In this document: in pieces, positions 8,601 to 16,763 of the stretch
How positions within the stretch are numbered: position 1 is the first letter of the stretch
How the letters are laid out: the number at the start of each line of letters is the position of its first letter
Source of the DNA: Hyphomicrobiales bacterium
GTDB lineage: Bacteria; Pseudomonadota; Alphaproteobacteria; Rhizobiales; Rhizobiaceae
Length of the DNA stretch: 64,000 nucleotides
Direction: 5' to 3'
NCBI GenBank assembly: GCA_900471925.1
Contig: UCGV01000001.1
Span: forward strand, 221,646-285,645
Made by a program: the position numbers and the translations under genes
The notes under the pieces: generated by a model
Database searches by the model: none
Seen by the model: the letters and a program-made list of their open reading frames with translations, nothing else
What the model was told of the DNA's origin: nothing

Positions 8601-9767
8601 TCACTTCGGCAATTGCGGCTGCAGTTTTTCCTCGATCAGCAATTCGTCGATGATGGTCATGACGATGAGCGAAAGGGGCAAAGCCAGCATTGCTCCCACT
8701 GCTCCCCACATCCACGTCCAGAACAGGATGGCGAGAAAGATGACGAAGGGATTGATTTCCAGCCGCCGGCCCATCACGGCGGGAAAGATCAGGTTCTCCA
8801 TGACGAGGTGAACAGTGAAGAAGACCGCTGCCGGAATGAGGCCGATGATGATGCCATCGTGCGCAATGATCCCGGCAACGGCCACGGAAAAGGTCATCAA
8901 TGTGATGCCGAGATAGGGAACGAAGCTCGAGAGGAAGGCGAAAAAGCCCCAGAGCACTGGCATGGGCAATCCGCCCGCATAAGCGATGATCGTCATGACA
9001 ACGCCGAGCGCGACGTAGATCAAGGATGCCGTGGCGAAATAAAATCCCAGTGCCTGCTCCACGGCATTGATGATGCGGATGGCGGCAAGCCGCTGCGGAC
9101 GCGTGCGGAAGGTCATGATTATGGTCTTGCGCAGGTTCGCACGGCTCGCCAGGAAAAGGAGAAGAGCGGCAAAGAAGATCAGTCCCTGCACCAGCGCGGG
9201 CGTCAGGTTGGTCGTCACCACATGCAGCACGTTGCCGGTGTTTTCGAGCAGTGCATCGATGGACATGGGCCCGCTCTGAAACGTGGCGGGCGTGATGTGC
9301 AGCCACTCGATCCGTTCAAGATAGGGCATGATGCGCTGGGTCGTGCGATCGATGAAGGCAGGCGCCTCATTGGCGAGCATTGCCATCGGCCCGGCAAGTG
9401 AATTGATGAGCAGGAAGATGACGAGGGCAACACTAGTGGAAAGGATCGCTGCATTGGCAAGCCTGGGAACGCCGATCTTCGAAAGCTTTTCCGCCGCCAT
9501 GCCGAGGATCATGCCCACGACCACGGCGAGCGTGATCGGGATCAGGATCAGCGACATCATATAGACGGCGGCAAGCCCCAGAATGCCGAAGATGCCGATG
9601 ATCGCCCAGGCCATGCTGACGTCGAGCCCGTCCTTCTCGACCCGGCGCATCGGTGCTTGCGGAAGCTCCTCGGCCGTCTCCTGAAGCGTGCGTGCCCATG
9701 AACTCGTATGGCGTTCACTGAGACGGATCTTGTTGGCCTGCTTTTTAATGCCGTTGGCGATACCCAT
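8601..9767 (-). CDS. AI-2E family transporter (PerM/YdiK-like permease)
   Basis: The 388-aa polytopic membrane protein has the AI-2E exporter family layout: two N-terminal helices (WAIIGIFGILGLAAVYMM, LILIPITLAVVVGMILGMAA), a soluble middle part and four to five C-terminal helices ending in LSLIVMTIIDELL. Conserved family segments include FFAFLSSFVPYLG and ENLIFPAVMGRRLEINPFVI. The family is named from TqsA, but many members act in ion or solute flux and the substrate here is unknown. ATG 9767 with an upstream ACAGG is preferred over the TTG at 9803, which falls inside a CCGAAGC/GCTTCGG inverted repeat. Confidence 0.88.
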   Translation of the reverse strand: MGIANGIKKQANKIRLSERHTSSWARTLQETAEELPQAPMRRVEKDGLDVSMAWAIIGIFGILGLAAVYMMSLILIPITLAVVVGMILGMAAEKLSKIGVPRLANAAILSTSVALVIFLLINSLAGPMAMLANEAPAFIDRTTQRIMPYLERIEWLHITPATFQSGPMSIDALLENTGNVLHVVTTNLTPALVQGLIFFAALLLFLASRANLRKTIIMTFRTRPQRLAAIRIINAVEQALGFYFATASLIYVALGVVMTIIAYAGGLPMPVLWGFFAFLSSFVPYLGITLMTFSVAVAGIIAHDGIIIGLIPAAVFFTVHLVMENLIFPAVMGRRLEINPFVIFLAILFWTWMWGAVGAMLALPLSLIVMTIIDELLIEEKLQPQLPK

Positions 9768-9849
9768 GTGCGACCTGTCCCCGAAGCGCCATTGCTTCGG
9801 CAATCAACGCACAGAAATGCCGCCGGTTCCCGGGCACATCAAGACGACC

Positions 9850-10254
9850 CTAGCGGTTTGGAAAATGCTCCACATGCGTCTCGCCGGTACGGCCGAAATA
9901 GACAGCGCGCCGGCCGGGGAGAGAGACGAGATAACCCATGCAGCCGGCCGCCATGACCCGGTCGCAGAAGCCCTTGTACGTATAGCCCGCGGCTGCGGAC
10001 TGAGCCCAGCGAACGGCGGCCGCGATACCGGTGGCATCGAAGGCTTCGGCAACAGCCGGTGTGGCGGCGCCGGTGGCAATCTCGACACTATCGCCATCGG
10101 GCAAATAGTAGACCTTTACCGCCCGGCGCAGGTCGGCGAAATAGCCTTCGATGCCGGCATTAGACAGGGCGCCCAATATCTGCGGAAAACTCATGCGATC
10201 CTCTTCGGACGCTTTCGTGCAGTCTTCGGCAATAGCTCTCTGCTGCGCACTCAT
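9850..10254 (-). CDS. DUF1398 family protein
   Basis: The 134-aa cytoplasmic protein fits DUF1398: FPQILGALSNAGIEGYFADLRRAVKVYYLPDG near the N-terminus matches the family core. No membrane or signal segment is present. The function of the family is unknown. It lies in the same direction as the MarR gene (10295-10753), 40 bases downstream of it, so it is a candidate member of the MarR-controlled transcript. Confidence 0.75.
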   Translation of the reverse strand: MSAQQRAIAEDCTKASEEDRMSFPQILGALSNAGIEGYFADLRRAVKVYYLPDGDSVEIATGAATPAVAEAFDATGIAAAVRWAQSAAAGYTYKGFCDRVMAAGCMGYLVSLPGRRAVYFGRTGETHVEHFPNR

Positions 10255-10294
10255 CGGCGCTCTCCTTTTCAGCTTTTGAACGTGGTATTGCGGC

Positions 10295-10753
10295 CTATTC
10301 GACCGGTATGGTGCGGATGTCGCGCCTTTCGGCGACGGTTTTCAGTACGGCTTCCAGCATCTGCCGTTCAGTCGGCGGCAGATGGCCGAAATAATCAGCG
10401 TCATTGGCATCGGCGAGGGCGGCGAGTTGCGGCACCAGCTTTCTGCCCGCTTCGGTCAGTGCCAGCGTCTGTGCCCGTCCATCATCGGGGCTTGCGTCAC
10501 GCGCAATCAGGGCCTTGGCGAGCAGCCGGTCCGCGAGCTTGCTGATCGCGCCGCGCGTCATGCCCATGCGCTCGGCCAGTCGGCTCGGAGCAAGAGTCTC
10601 GACATCGTAGAGTTCGCGCATGACGACCCACTCCGCCACCGTCACATCCATCGTCGCCAGCTTTTTCGCAAAGCCGAGTGAAACCTGGTTGGAAACCATC
10701 CGCAGCCAGTAGCCGAGATGCGTCGTCAGCGCCGAGATGGGTGGGTGCGTCAT
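10295..10753 (-). CDS. MarR family transcriptional regulator
   Basis: The 152-aa regulator shows the MarR winged helix: VAEWVVMRELYDVETLAPSRLAERMGMTRGAISKLADRLLAKALI, followed by the wing with the conserved SPDDGRAQTLALTEAG. MarR proteins bind short palindromes as dimers and are released by small phenolic or oxidant ligands. A large inverted repeat at 10768-10807, just upstream of the ATG at 10753, is the probable operator and suggests autoregulation. The DUF1398 gene downstream may be part of the regulon. Confidence 0.92.
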   Translation of the reverse strand: MTHPPISALTTHLGYWLRMVSNQVSLGFAKKLATMDVTVAEWVVMRELYDVETLAPSRLAERMGMTRGAISKLADRLLAKALIARDASPDDGRAQTLALTEAGRKLVPQLAALADANDADYFGHLPPTERQMLEAVLKTVAERRDIRTIPVE

Positions 10754-10767
10754 GCCGTCTCCATTTT

Positions 10768-10807
10768 GTTGACCAGGAAACTAAATCGATATTGTTTCCT
10801 AGTCAAC
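10768..10807. promoter_or_regulatory. Long inverted repeat, probable MarR operator
   Basis: The arms are GTTGACCAGGAAAC and GTTTCCTAGTCAAC, matching at 13 of 14 positions around a 12-base AT-rich centre. The repeat begins 15 bases upstream of the MarR start codon, where promoter elements of that gene are expected. MarR dimers usually bind sites of this kind; whether it also controls the LysR-like gene to the right is open. Confidence 0.65.
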
Positions 10808-10844
10808 TATCTTTCTCATCGACGGTGAATCAAAAGGCTTGAAT

Positions 10845-10882
10845 TCAACAGCGTTATATTTCTAGAAATATAACGCTGTTGA
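10845..10882. repeat. 38-bp perfect palindrome before the LysR-type mini-regulator
   Basis: The centre is at TTTCTAGAAA; the arms read CAACAGCGTTATATTTCT and its exact reverse complement, with one more T/A pair outside. Every base pairs, with no spacer. It ends 13 bases before the ATG at 10896 and its last bases overlap the GAGGA ribosome-site region. It could be a DNA operator for a dimer or tetramer, or in RNA a strong hairpin masking translation start. Confidence 0.9.
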
Positions 10883-10895
10883 GGATGACCACGCC

Positions 10896-11159
10896 ATGCA
10901 GATCAGACATCTTTCCTTTTTCGTCACACTTGCGGAGGAAAAACACTTCGCCCGCGCCGCAGAAGTCTGCAATGTCGCCCAACCGACGCTTTCGGCGGCG
11001 ATCCGCAGGCTGGAGGAAGATCTGAATACGACGCTGATCCTGCGCGGCCGCCGTTATCTCGGCCTCACGCCCGATGGCGAAAAGGCTCTCGAATGGGGCA
11101 AGCAGATCCTGTCGGATTATCAGAGGCTAAGAAGCGAGATTGCCGTATCTCAGGAATGA
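10896..11159 (+). CDS. LysR-type DNA-binding domain protein, no effector domain (87 aa)
   Basis: The product is a complete LysR winged-helix domain and little else: MQIRHLSFFVTLAEEKHFARAA, then the recognition region AQPTLSAAIRRLEEDLN, then the start of the linker helix, ending at a clear TGA. Normal LysR regulators are about 300 aa with a periplasmic-binding-like effector domain; no such sequence follows, the next gene being convergent. It is either a truncated remnant or a dedicated small regulator. The reading frame is intact and the perfect palindrome upstream is unusually well kept, which favours a functional small protein. A possible target is the VOC dioxygenase gene that faces it. Confidence 0.75.
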   Translation: MQIRHLSFFVTLAEEKHFARAAEVCNVAQPTLSAAIRRLEEDLNTTLILRGRRYLGLTPDGEKALEWGKQILSDYQRLRSEIAVSQE

Positions 11160-11161
11160 AA

Positions 11162-11182
11162 ATGGCGCCAAAACGGCGCCAT
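11162..11182. terminator. Hairpin between convergent genes, possible bidirectional terminator
   Basis: ATGGCGCC-aaaac-GGCGCCAT forms an 8-bp GC-rich stem directly after the stop codon of the LysR-type gene and before the end of the convergent VOC gene. There is no clear T tract on either side, so intrinsic termination is uncertain. Confidence 0.45.
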
Positions 11183-11199
11183 CTGTCGAGAAGGATGCT

Positions 11200-12180
11200 T
11201 CAGGCCGACAAAGTCAGCCCGATACCCCAGGGATCCCTGAGGAAGACGCCGCCATCCCGCTTCTCGCTCTTGATCTCCAGTTCGTCGAGCTTGGCAACGG
11301 CTTTGTCGAGCGTTTCCTTGTCGTTGAAGCGGATCTTATAGTCGGAAAGCCCGGTCATATGGTCGCTGCGGGTACCGGCACCCCGGCTGTTCCAGATATT
11401 GGCCCCGAGATGATGGTGGTAGCCGCCGCTCGCAAAGAAGCTTGCGCCCGGATAGCGCGCCATCAGTTTGAGCCCCAGCACATCGCGGTAGAAAGCATCG
11501 GCCTGCGGAATATCGCCGACCTGCAGATGAATGTGCCCGATCGCGGTGCCCTCGGCCATCCCAGTCCATATATCCTCGGGCGCGCTGTTATAGAGCGCCT
11601 GCAGATCGAGCCGCAGCGTCGCCATTTCCACCATGCCGTCCTGATGGAATTTCCAGCGCTCATGCGGCCGGTCGGCATAGATTTCGATGCCGTTACCCTC
11701 TGGGTCTGAGAGGTAGATCGCCTCACTGACCAAATGGTCGGAGGCGCCATCGAGCGCGACATTGTTATGGGCGGCATGGCGCAGCCAGCGCGCCAATTCC
11801 GCGCGATCGGGCATCAGGAATGCGGTGTGGAAGAGACCGGCAGCATTGCGCGGTGCTTCCCGCGCATTGCTATCCGTCGAAAGCGTGAGCAGTGGCAGGC
11901 CGGCCACGCCCAGAACCTCGCCGCTGGCAGTCTTCTCGATGACCGAGAGGCCCAGCATTTTCTGGTAGAAGCTGGACACTGAGGCCAGATCTTTTACGAC
12001 CAGATGCGACTGGTCGATATAGGCAGGGCGCGTCAGCGCGTAAGATGTTTCTGTTGACGTCATGAGATGGTCTCCTGCCCGGGAACTGGCGCCTGAATTG
12101 GCCCAGGAATTGAAAGGCGTACCGGCGGTGGCGGCAAGCGTGCCGCCCGTAGCGAGCGCGAGGAATTTTCGCCGGTCCAT
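11200..12180 (-). CDS. VOC superfamily ring-cleavage dioxygenase-like protein with Tat signal
   Basis: The 326-aa product has a twin-arginine signal (DRRKFLALATGGTLAATAGT) followed by two vicinal-oxygen-chelate modules. Likely metal ligands are in QSHLVV, LFHTAF and EGNGIEIY of module 1 and in IGHIHLQV and YHHHLGANIW of module 2, resembling catechol-2,3-dioxygenase CatE-type proteins. The acidic ligand expected at the end of module 2 is not obvious (GIGLTLSA). A second in-frame ATG at 12063 has its own AGGAG 8 bases upstream and would yield a cytoplasmic 287-aa form without the signal. The true substrate is unknown. Confidence 0.8.
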   Translation of the reverse strand: MDRRKFLALATGGTLAATAGTPFNSWANSGASSRAGDHLMTSTETSYALTRPAYIDQSHLVVKDLASVSSFYQKMLGLSVIEKTASGEVLGVAGLPLLTLSTDSNAREAPRNAAGLFHTAFLMPDRAELARWLRHAAHNNVALDGASDHLVSEAIYLSDPEGNGIEIYADRPHERWKFHQDGMVEMATLRLDLQALYNSAPEDIWTGMAEGTAIGHIHLQVGDIPQADAFYRDVLGLKLMARYPGASFFASGGYHHHLGANIWNSRGAGTRSDHMTGLSDYKIRFNDKETLDKAVAKLDELEIKSEKRDGGVFLRDPWGIGLTLSA

Positions 12181-12376
12181 TCGCCTCTAAGCTCCCCTCG
12201 GCCGCTGTACTTGACCTCTATATGGCCCATTCTCATTGTTCACAGAAGGCCCGTTTTTGATGATGAAGCGTTCTGCAAACGTTGACGGTCGCGCGCGCCA
12301 CACTTGATGTCAGTCAATGCGCTTTATCTATTTGAGGAGGAAGTTGACGTCAGAGCAACACCTCAAGGAGGATCGT

Positions 12377-12787
12377 ATGTACAAGAAGATCATCGTTCCG
12401 ATTGAAATCGGCAGCATCGACAAGGGCGAGAGGATTTTCCGCAAGGCGGCGACGCTGCTCGACGATGGCGGCGCGATCATTCTGCTTAACGTCGTCGAGG
12501 ATGTGCCGACCTATGTCGCCGTAGAATTGCCGGCCAACATCGTCGAGGATGCGATGAAGGAAGGCCGCGACCGTCTGGATGCCCTGGTCGCCAAGACGGG
12601 TATATCTGCCACGGTCGAAGTCGGCAACGGTCCGCCGGCCGCTGCAATCCTCGCGGCGGCTGAAAAGCACGGTGCCGACCTGATCATCATCGCCTCGCAT
12701 ATTCCCGATATCTACAACTACTTCATTGGCGCCACCGCCGATCGCGTGGTGCGCCACGCCAAATGCTCGGTGCTGGTGGACCGCTAG
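12377..12787 (+). CDS. Universal stress protein (UspA family)
   Basis: The 136-aa protein is a single Usp domain: YKKIIVPIEIG at strand 1, IILLNVVEDVP at strand 2, and the C-terminal LIIIASHIPDIYNYFIGATADRVVRHAKCSVLV, which resembles the nucleotide-binding glycine loop although the usual GxxG spacing is altered. It is expected to be cytoplasmic and induced under stress or energy limitation. ATG 12377 is chosen because AAGGAGG lies 6 bases upstream; the longer frame from 12317 lacks this. The DksA-like gene follows after 11 bases, so they form a small stress operon. Confidence 0.9.
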   Translation: MYKKIIVPIEIGSIDKGERIFRKAATLLDDGGAIILLNVVEDVPTYVAVELPANIVEDAMKEGRDRLDALVAKTGISATVEVGNGPPAAAILAAAEKHGADLIIIASHIPDIYNYFIGATADRVVRHAKCSVLVDR

Positions 12788-12798
12788 GAGGTCAGGCC

Positions 12799-13119
12799 AT
12801 GGATACAAACCATCAGGAAAAGGTCTTGCGTGACCGCTGGCATGAACTGACGGCGCGGCTACGCAAGATCGATACGGACCTCGGTCGCACCAGGGCGGCT
12901 GATGATGAAGACCGTGCCATTGAAAGCGAGAATGACGAAGTGCTGGAAGGGCTCGGCCAGGCCGGCGAGGACGAGCTGCGCGCCATCGACGCCGCTCTCG
13001 AACGCATTGCCAAGGGTACCTATGGCATCTGCGCGCGTTGCGGCGCCAGGATATCCGAAGCGCGCCTCGCGGTGCTGCCGCAGACGCCACTCTGCGAGGA
13101 TTGCGCCGCCGGCAAGTGA
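12799..13119 (+). CDS. TraR/DksA C4-type zinc finger protein
   Basis: The 106-aa protein has a helical N-terminal coiled-coil-like half (residues 1-70, rich in Glu, Asp and Arg) and a C4 zinc finger with Cys78, Cys81, Cys99 and Cys102 (CARCGARISEARLAVLPQ...CEDC). It is shorter than DksA and resembles the YbiI/TraR size class. Such proteins enter the RNA polymerase secondary channel; the DxxDxA tip motif is not clear here, so direct ppGpp synergy is uncertain. Start 12799 follows a good AGGAGG. Cotranscription with the Usp gene fits a stress role. Confidence 0.88.
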   Translation: MDTNHQEKVLRDRWHELTARLRKIDTDLGRTRAADDEDRAIESENDEVLEGLGQAGEDELRAIDAALERIAKGTYGICARCGARISEARLAVLPQTPLCEDCAAGK

Positions 13120-13240
13120 GGTGATGCGATCAAAGTCGTGCATGGCGTGTCACAAAGATTTAACCTGATGCTATCGGGCGTCCGGTTGCGCCTTCGTCCA
13201 TTCGATGCGACGATCCCTTCTCTTGGGTAAGGGGGCTTGC

Positions 13241-13909
13241 ATGGGCGAGTTCAACGGCATTCGCTGGGCCTACGACAAGTACGAACTGATCGCCGATGGT
13301 ATCGTCCACGGCGTGGGTCTGTTCTTCGCCCTGATCGGCGTGACCGTGCTGATCTTCTACGCCACACTCTGGAGCTCCGCCGGCGCGCTCGTTGCCGCCT
13401 GGGTCTACGGTGTCGGCCTGGTGCTGACGCTCGCCATCTCCTTCTCCTACAATATCTGGCCGGTCTCTCGCACCAAATGGTATCTGCGCCGGTTTGATCA
13501 TTCGGCGATCTTCATCCTGATCGCCGCCACCTACACGCCCTTTCTGGAGCGCGGCGCCGATGATCCGCTCCTGTTCGGCATGCTGATCCTCATCTGGGCG
13601 ATCGCCGCCTTCGGCATTTTCGTCAAATGCGTCTTCCCGGGCAGGTACGACCGGCTGGCGATACTGCTTTATCTCGCCATGGGCTGGAGCGGCCTGCTGG
13701 TCGCCGAGCCTGTCGCCTCGCGCATTCCCTATGCCTCCATGCTGCTGATCATCATCGGCGGCATCATCTATTCGCTGGGTGTCATCTTTCACGTCTGGGA
13801 GCGGCTGCGCTTCCAGAATGCGATCTGGCACGGCTTCGTGGTAGCCGCTGCCGCCGTGCATTATTCGGCGGTGCTGACCTGCTTCAGCCTGCCGGTTCCC
13901 GGCTTCTGA
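13241..13909 (+). CDS. Hemolysin III/PAQR family membrane protein
   Basis: The 222-aa protein has about seven hydrophobic helices and the HlyIII opening YELIADGIVHGVGLFFALIGV, the FNIWP-like SYNIWPVSRTKW, FDHSAIFILIAATYTPF and the C-terminal HVWERLRFQNAIWHGFVVAAAAVHY. These His/Asp positions are the conserved metal-site motifs of PAQR proteins. The family is linked to membrane homeostasis, and haemolytic activity is not implied. ATG 13241 has AAGGGGG upstream; an earlier in-frame start at 13205 is less likely. Confidence 0.9.
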   Translation: MGEFNGIRWAYDKYELIADGIVHGVGLFFALIGVTVLIFYATLWSSAGALVAAWVYGVGLVLTLAISFSYNIWPVSRTKWYLRRFDHSAIFILIAATYTPFLERGADDPLLFGMLILIWAIAAFGIFVKCVFPGRYDRLAILLYLAMGWSGLLVAEPVASRIPYASMLLIIIGGIIYSLGVIFHVWERLRFQNAIWHGFVVAAAAVHYSAVLTCFSLPVPGF

Positions 13910-13991
13910 TCTCTTGGTGACGTCAGCCGTTTACATCGGCCCGCGCGCGGCGTATGCCCCGGCAAGCACCATTTCGAACCGGGCCAGCCAC

Positions 13992-14501
13992 ATGACCGAT
14001 ACCGTTTCCATCCGCGACGCCGCCGAAGCCGATCTTCCCGTCGTCAGGGATATCTATAACCACGCCGTGGAACACACGACGGCTATCTGGAATGAAACGC
14101 TGGTTGACCTCGAAAACCGCCTGGAATGGTTCAGGATGCGCAAGGGCAGGGGCTTTCCGGTCATCGTCGCGGAGATGGGCGGCAAGGTTGTGGGATACGC
14201 CTCCTATGGCGACTGGCGCGCCTTCGACGGCTATCGCCACACGGTCGAACATTCCGTCTATGTCGACAAGGATTGCCGTGGCGCCGGTATCGGCGAAAAG
14301 CTCATGCGCGCGCTGATCGAGCGCGCGAGTGCTGCCGCTATCCACGTGATGATCGCCGGCATCGAGGCCGAGAACGCCGCCTCTATCAAGCTGCACGAGA
14401 AACTCGGTTTCCGCATCGCCGGTACCTTCTCCGAGGTCGGCATCAAGTTCGGCCGCTGGCTCGATTTGACCTGCATGGAATTGCGCCTGCCGAAAGCCTG
14501 A
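13992..14501 (+). CDS. GNAT acetyltransferase, phosphinothricin/methionine sulfoximine-type
   Basis: The 169-aa enzyme matches the Pat/MddA branch of GNAT N-acetyltransferases: IRDAAEADLPVVRDIYNHAVEHTTAIW at the start, YASYGDWRAFDGYRHTVEHSVYV in the middle, acetyl-CoA loop RGAGIGEKLM, and ENAASIKLHEKLGF near the end. Members acetylate methionine sulfoximine, sulfone or phosphinothricin; the native substrate here is inferred only. The start at 13992 begins the conserved domain; the upstream extension to 13914 has no homology feature. Confidence 0.88.
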   Translation: MTDTVSIRDAAEADLPVVRDIYNHAVEHTTAIWNETLVDLENRLEWFRMRKGRGFPVIVAEMGGKVVGYASYGDWRAFDGYRHTVEHSVYVDKDCRGAGIGEKLMRALIERASAAAIHVMIAGIEAENAASIKLHEKLGFRIAGTFSEVGIKFGRWLDLTCMELRLPKA

Positions 14502-14605
14502 CAGGCATTTTGCCAGATTGATTGCGGGCCGGGACTAACCATATTTTTATCGTCGTCTGCGCCATGTAGAATCTCCGGTGGCGCGACTCGCGGAGGGAGT
14601 GGTTG

Positions 14606-15313
14606 ATGGCTATGTTTGGACGTTCGGTGCTCGGTCTTTCGGCTTTCGTGGTCATGGCCGCCCTTTCGCTGCCCGTCATGGCGGCCGATTGCGGCAGCAC
14701 AGCTTCGCCCGAGCTCGACTGGCAGGAATGCAGCAAGAAGAACCTGATGCTTCAGGGCAGCGATCTTCAGAAAGCCAATCTCGCCGGCACGGATTTCTCG
14801 CTGACTGATCTCGGCGGCGCCAACCTCACATCCGCCAATGCCGAAAAGGCGACGCTGGTGCGCGCTTCGCTTGCCGGCGCGAGTGTGCAGGGCGCTAACT
14901 TTGCCAAGATCGAGGCCTACCGCTCGACCTTCGCCGGCGCCGTTGCCGATGGCGCAAATTTTGTCAGCGCCGAATTGCAGCGGGCCGATTTCACGGGCGC
15001 GCAGCTGACCAAGGCCAATTTCGAGAAGGCCGAACTCGGTCGCGCCAATTTCGACAAGGCGGTTTTGACCGGTGTCAGCTTCGCGCTTGCCAATCTCTCT
15101 CGCGCCGATCTGACGGGCGCAAGTTATGACGGCGCCATCGTTTTCGACCGCGCGTTCATGTACCTGACCCGCATCGAGGGGCTCGACCTTTCCGCCGCAA
15201 CTGGCCTGCAACAGACGCAGATCGACCTGGCCTGCGGCGATTCTTCCACCAAGCTTCCTTCGGGCCTGTCCGCTCCCTCGAACTGGCCTTGCCCCCAGGA
15301 GGAGCAGGAATAG
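14606..15313 (+). CDS. Secreted pentapeptide-repeat protein
   Basis: The 235-aa protein has a signal peptide (FGRSVLGLSAFVVMAALSLPVMAA) and a run of pentapeptide repeats from about residue 45 to 185, with the A(N/D)(L/F)xx pattern as in ANLAGTDFSLTDLGGANL and RADFTGAQLTKANF. Such repeats fold into a right-handed quadrilateral beta helix. Cys near both ends (DCGSTASPELDWQEC; ACGDSSTKLP...WPC) could form disulfides. It is probably periplasmic; the function is unknown. ATG 14606 is used because GGAGGGAG lies 6 bases upstream. Confidence 0.85.
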   Translation: MAMFGRSVLGLSAFVVMAALSLPVMAADCGSTASPELDWQECSKKNLMLQGSDLQKANLAGTDFSLTDLGGANLTSANAEKATLVRASLAGASVQGANFAKIEAYRSTFAGAVADGANFVSAELQRADFTGAQLTKANFEKAELGRANFDKAVLTGVSFALANLSRADLTGASYDGAIVFDRAFMYLTRIEGLDLSAATGLQQTQIDLACGDSSTKLPSGLSAPSNWPCPQEEQE

Positions 15314-15325
15314 AGCCTGTCCGGT

Positions 15326-16072
15326 TTATGCGAGACGTCCTACCGGGATGATCTCGCGCGCCTGCGCATGGAAGGGATTGCCGTCCCAGTCACCATGCCA
15401 CGCCTCGACGGCGAGCCCCACATCCTCCATCATGCTCAGGAGCTTATCGCGCGACGTATAGAGGATTTTCGCGCGTCCGGAAAAACGCGCCCCGGTCGAC
15501 AGCACGTGGTAGCCGTTTTCATAGGAGAGAATGCCCGTCGCTTCATCGTAATGTGACTCGTCGAAGGCTTCGATGGCGCCAAGTTCGGGATGTTCGAGCC
15601 GACGCACGCTGCTGTGGCGCACGTCGCGCTCGCCCTGAAAGTCGGGGTTGCGCGTGTCGAATACGAACCTGCCTGTCGGGCTCAGATGCGAGGCGATCGT
15701 CGCAAGTGCGGCGCGTTGATCCTCTTCGGTCAGGAAGACCTGAAAGGCATGGCCCGTCAGTACGATGAGATCGAAAGTCTTGCCGAGGCGAACGGTGCGG
15801 GCATCGCCCTCGACCCACTGCACCTTGTCGCCGCCCGGCCGTGCCTTGGCGATATCGAGCATGGCGGCTGCCGGATCGACACCGGTAACGGCCCGCGTCG
15901 TGGCGAGCGCCGCCGTCAACTCGCCGGTGCCGCAGCCGAGGTCGAGCGCAGACTGCGCTCCTTCCGCAAGCGTCATGCAGAAATCGAAATCCGGCCCCCA
16001 GCGATTGGCGCTATCGTAGAACTGCGCGAGCGAAGGATCGCGGTAAAGGGGATCGTCGGATATGCTGTTCAT
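15326..16072 (-). CDS. Class I SAM-dependent methyltransferase
   Basis: The 248-aa protein has methyltransferase motif I as ALDLGCGTGELTAAL (about residue 42), motif II region VTGVDPAAAML, and VQWVEGDARTV, typical of small-molecule methyltransferases (Methyltransf_25). A C-terminal beta-rich cap follows. The acceptor is unknown. Its ATG overlaps the stop of the upstream GNAT gene (ATGA), indicating translational coupling within a two-gene operon. Confidence 0.88.
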   Translation of the reverse strand: MNSISDDPLYRDPSLAQFYDSANRWGPDFDFCMTLAEGAQSALDLGCGTGELTAALATTRAVTGVDPAAAMLDIAKARPGGDKVQWVEGDARTVRLGKTFDLIVLTGHAFQVFLTEEDQRAALATIASHLSPTGRFVFDTRNPDFQGERDVRHSSVRRLEHPELGAIEAFDESHYDEATGILSYENGYHVLSTGARFSGRAKILYTSRDKLLSMMEDVGLAVEAWHGDWDGNPFHAQAREIIPVGRLA

Positions 16073-16608
16073 GCGCCTGGCTTTCGCTCGCTGATATAGA
16101 GATAGCGCTCCATCATCTCGCCGGCCGCATTCGGCTTGCTGAAGGTTTCACGCCTCTGATGCACCCGCGCAGCCACCTTCTGTGAGGGCAGATTGTCCGG
16201 ATGGACGATACTGACGATGCGCGACAGGCCCATGACCGAGAAGGCATGGTCGCGGCAGGCGGTTGCCGCTTCCGTCGCATAGCCCTTGCCCCAATGATCC
16301 AGCCACAGATGGTAGCCGATCTCCGGTTCCAGTCCCTCGGATGTTTCTTGCAGCGTGATCCCGCAATCGCCGAGCAGGTCGCCGCTCTCCCGGTCAATGA
16401 CGGCCCAGAGTCCGAAACCGTTCTTCTGGTAGCTGCGGAAAGCAAGCCTGTCGAAGAAATCGCGTGTCCCCATCGCGTCCTTAACCGAAGGGTAATAGCG
16501 CATGCAGAGCGGATCGGCGAAGATGCGCTCCAGCACCGGCAGATCCGAAACCGCAATCTCGCGCAAAACCAGCCTCTCGCTGCGCAGGATTTCCCGCACG
16601 TCGCCCAT
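16069..16608 (-). CDS. GNAT acetyltransferase, RimJ/RimL-like
   Basis: The 179-aa protein has the Acetyltransf_3 pattern: RSERLVLREIAVSDLPVLERIFADP, then GLWAVIDRESGDLLGDCGI, then the cofactor region IGYHLWLDHWGKGYATEAATA and an SRIVSIVHPDNLPSQKVAARV ending. RimJ/RimL-like enzymes acetylate N-termini or small molecules. It is the first gene of an operon with the methyltransferase and overlaps it by 4 bases. Confidence 0.88.
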   Translation of the reverse strand: MGDVREILRSERLVLREIAVSDLPVLERIFADPLCMRYYPSVKDAMGTRDFFDRLAFRSYQKNGFGLWAVIDRESGDLLGDCGITLQETSEGLEPEIGYHLWLDHWGKGYATEAATACRDHAFSVMGLSRIVSIVHPDNLPSQKVAARVHQRRETFSKPNAAGEMMERYLYISERKPGA

Positions 16609-16763
16609 CTTCTCATCCTTCTGTTATGGGGCAGGGCCCGGCTGCACAGCGTCTTCGGCTCGCTTAACACGAGAGCGTCCGCCATCATATCCGCGGAGAT
16701 GTGCCGTGATCGCCTGGTCGCGCCATTTCGCTCGCGGCTTAGCCGTTCGCGGAGCAGAAATGA

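Noticed and set aside
14258..15211. 317-codon minus-strand ORF across the GNAT and pentapeptide genes
   Set aside because: Its repeats (IGAREIG-like) are only the complement of the pentapeptide repeats.
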